From Deltaproteobacteria bacterium (GTDB lineage Bacteria; Desulfobacterota; SM23-61), in contig JAPLIW010000461.1 in NCBI GenBank assembly GCA_026388915.1, positions 1-5,881 of the forward strand: DNA of 5,881 nucleotides. Reading direction: 5' to 3'. Positions 4,703-5,881 of this stretch are shown one piece after another. Every line of letters starts with the position of its first letter. Within the stretch, counting starts at the first letter, position 1. Both the position numbers and the translations under genes were made by a program. Below the pieces are notes generated by a model. That model made no database searches and was not told the DNA's origin. It saw nothing but the letters and a program-made list of their open reading frames with translations.

Positions 4703-5881
4703 CTAAAGTGTTTCATTTTTTCTCATATCCTTGAAGGCGTTGATCAACCCATTGGTGGACGAATCATGGGAATGAACCGAGCGGTCATCCGTTAATTCCG
4801 GAAAGATTTTCCCGGCCAGCTGCTTCCCCAGCTCCACGCCCCACTGGTCAAAGCTGAAGATGTTCCAGATGACCCCCTGAACGAAGATTTTGTGCTCGTA
4901 CATGGCGATGAGGCTTCCCAGGACCCGGGGGGTTAATTTTTTGAAGAGGATGGAATTGGTTGGACGGTTCCCCTCGAAAACCCGGTAGGGCCAGAGCTTG
5001 TTCATTTCCTCGTCGGTGATTCCTTCCCTTTGTAATTCTTCGATCACTTCCTCCTTGCTTTTTCCTTGAAGAAGGGCTTCGGTCTGGGCGAAAAAGTTGG
5101 AGAGAAGGATAGCGTGATGATTCCCCACCGGGTTGTGGGAGACGGCTGGAGCCAGAAAGTCCGCGGGTATCAATTTTGTTCCCTGATGAATCAGCTGATA
5201 GAAAGCGTGCTGACCGTTCGTTCCCGGCTCTCCCCAGATGATCGGGCCCGTCTGGTACGGTACCCTCCGGCCCTTTCGATCGACGGATTTTCCGTTACTC
5301 TCCATGTTCCCCTGCTGGAAATAGGCGGGAAAGCGGTGCATGGACTGGTCGTAGGGGAGAATGGCTTCGGTTTCGGCCCCGAAGAAGTTGTTGTACCAGA
5401 TTCCGATCAGGGCCAGAATCACCGGGATATTTTCCGCCAAAGGGGTTTCCCGGAAATGGCGGTCCATCTCGTGGGCTCCCCGCAGGAGTTCGGCAAAATT
5501 TGCAAACCCCACATAGCAGGCGATGGACAATCCGATGGCCGACCAAAGAGAATAACGCCCTCCCACCCAATCCCAGAAGATGAACATGTTTTCGGGATGG
5601 ATCCCAAAGGCTTTTACTTTTTCCGTGTTGGTGGAGATGGCCGCAAAATGAAGGGCCACATGCCGGAGATCGTTGGCCCGGGCTAAAAACCACTCTCTCG
5701 CCGAAAACGCGTTGGCCATGGTTTCCTGGGTGGTAAAAGTCTTGGAAGCAATGAGGAAAAGCGTGGTCTCCGGGTTCAGCTTTTTCAGGGTTTCCACAAT
5801 ATGAGTTCCATCTACGTTGGAGACGAAATGAACCTGTAAACCCTCCCGGGCGTAAGGCTTGAGACACTCGGTTACCATGAC
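4703..5881 (-). CDS. pgi: Glucose-6-phosphate isomerase (partial, 5' end outside window)
   Basis: Interconverts glucose-6-phosphate and fructose-6-phosphate in the cytoplasm (glycolysis/gluconeogenesis). The C-terminal 392 residues are present; the reading frame is open at base 5881 (a Val codon precedes the first visible Met), so that Met is internal. It matches the long E. coli-type enzyme closely. Visible landmarks, numbered from the first visible Met, are: SNVDGTH (20-26), SKTFTTQETM (45-54), the signature DWVGGRYSLWSAIG (103-116), FQQGNMESNGK with catalytic Glu193, GEPGTNGQHAFYQLIHQG with His224, and FDQWGVELGKQLA with Lys352. These correspond to E. coli Glu355, His386 and Lys514 with a constant offset of 162, so there is no internal deletion between these catalytic residues and about 161 N-terminal residues are missing. 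It ends HDSSTNGLINAFKDMRKNETL, slightly longer than the E. coli protein. The next gene in the same direction is the membrane enzyme. Confidence 0.97.
   Translation of the reverse strand, partial: VMVTECLKPYAREGLQVHFVSNVDGTHIVETLKKLNPETTLFLIASKTFTTQETMANAFSAREWFLARANDLRHVALHFAAISTNTEKVKAFGIHPENMFIFWDWVGGRYSLWSAIGLSIACYVGFANFAELLRGAHEMDRHFRETPLAENIPVILALIGIWYNNFFGAETEAILPYDQSMHRFPAYFQQGNMESNGKSVDRKGRRVPYQTGPIIWGEPGTNGQHAFYQLIHQGTKLIPADFLAPAVSHNPVGNHHAILLSNFFAQTEALLQGKSKEEVIEELQREGITDEEMNKLWPYRVFEGNRPTNSILFKKLTPRVLGSLIAMYEHKIFVQGVIWNIFSFDQWGVELGKQLAGKIFPELTDDRSVHSHDSSTNGLINAFKDMRKNETL

Noticed and set aside
4601..4795. A 64-codon plus-strand frame crossing the G/C repeat.
   Set aside because: It translates the palindromic repeat (PPTPLCKGGKGG), a well-known spurious product of such repeats, and then runs antisense to pgi.
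5066..5686. A 206-codon plus-strand frame.
   Set aside because: It is antisense to pgi, whose frame carries all catalytic residues.

Overview
The window holds five protein-coding genes, two of them cut by the window edges, and two dispersed-type repeat elements. It looks like chromosomal DNA from a Gram-negative bacterium. The coding core is GC-rich and the left end is AT-rich. GC-clamp palindromes of the form C6-TTTGCAAA-G6, and 'acgcagattt' inverted repeats, are in my recollection common between genes in Desulfobacterota and related deep-branching Gram-negatives, so I lean that way with low confidence. The Pgi fragment is of the long E. coli-like type.

Left end (1-579, minus strand): a VapBC-type toxin-antitoxin operon. 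The ribbon-helix-helix antitoxin overlaps a PIN-domain toxin by 4 bases (GTGA), and the toxin runs off the left edge. The toxin opens with GTG and is easy to miss in an ATG-only search.

Gap (580-1061): 482 bases, AT-rich, with no convincing gene. It contains an imperfect inverted repeat with a heptamer-repeat core (614-706), an operator-like near-palindrome (742-759), a small dyad (970-990) and three copies of ACTAAGT upstream of pyk.

Centre (1062-2492, plus strand): a complete pyruvate kinase whose active-site region carries Lys in the position that replaces K+ in K+-independent enzymes.

Right half (minus strand): a five-TM, alkaline-phosphatase-superfamily (LtaS/MdoB/sulfatase-like) membrane enzyme (2470-4533). 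Its 3' end overlaps the 3' end of pyk by 23 bases in convergent orientation. Upstream of it, after a 169-base gap carrying a strong G/C-tract hairpin repeat, lies pgi (4703-5881), truncated at the right edge and lacking about the first 161 residues.

Pyk and Pgi are both glycolytic/gluconeogenic enzymes, one near each end of the pathway. The membrane enzyme between them probably modifies an envelope polymer or lipid with a phospho-group, but its substrate cannot be read from sequence. I see no clearly new multi-gene system here. The most unusual items are the G/C-tract repeat with competing pairing partners, the overlapping convergent gene ends, and the domain make-up of the membrane enzyme.
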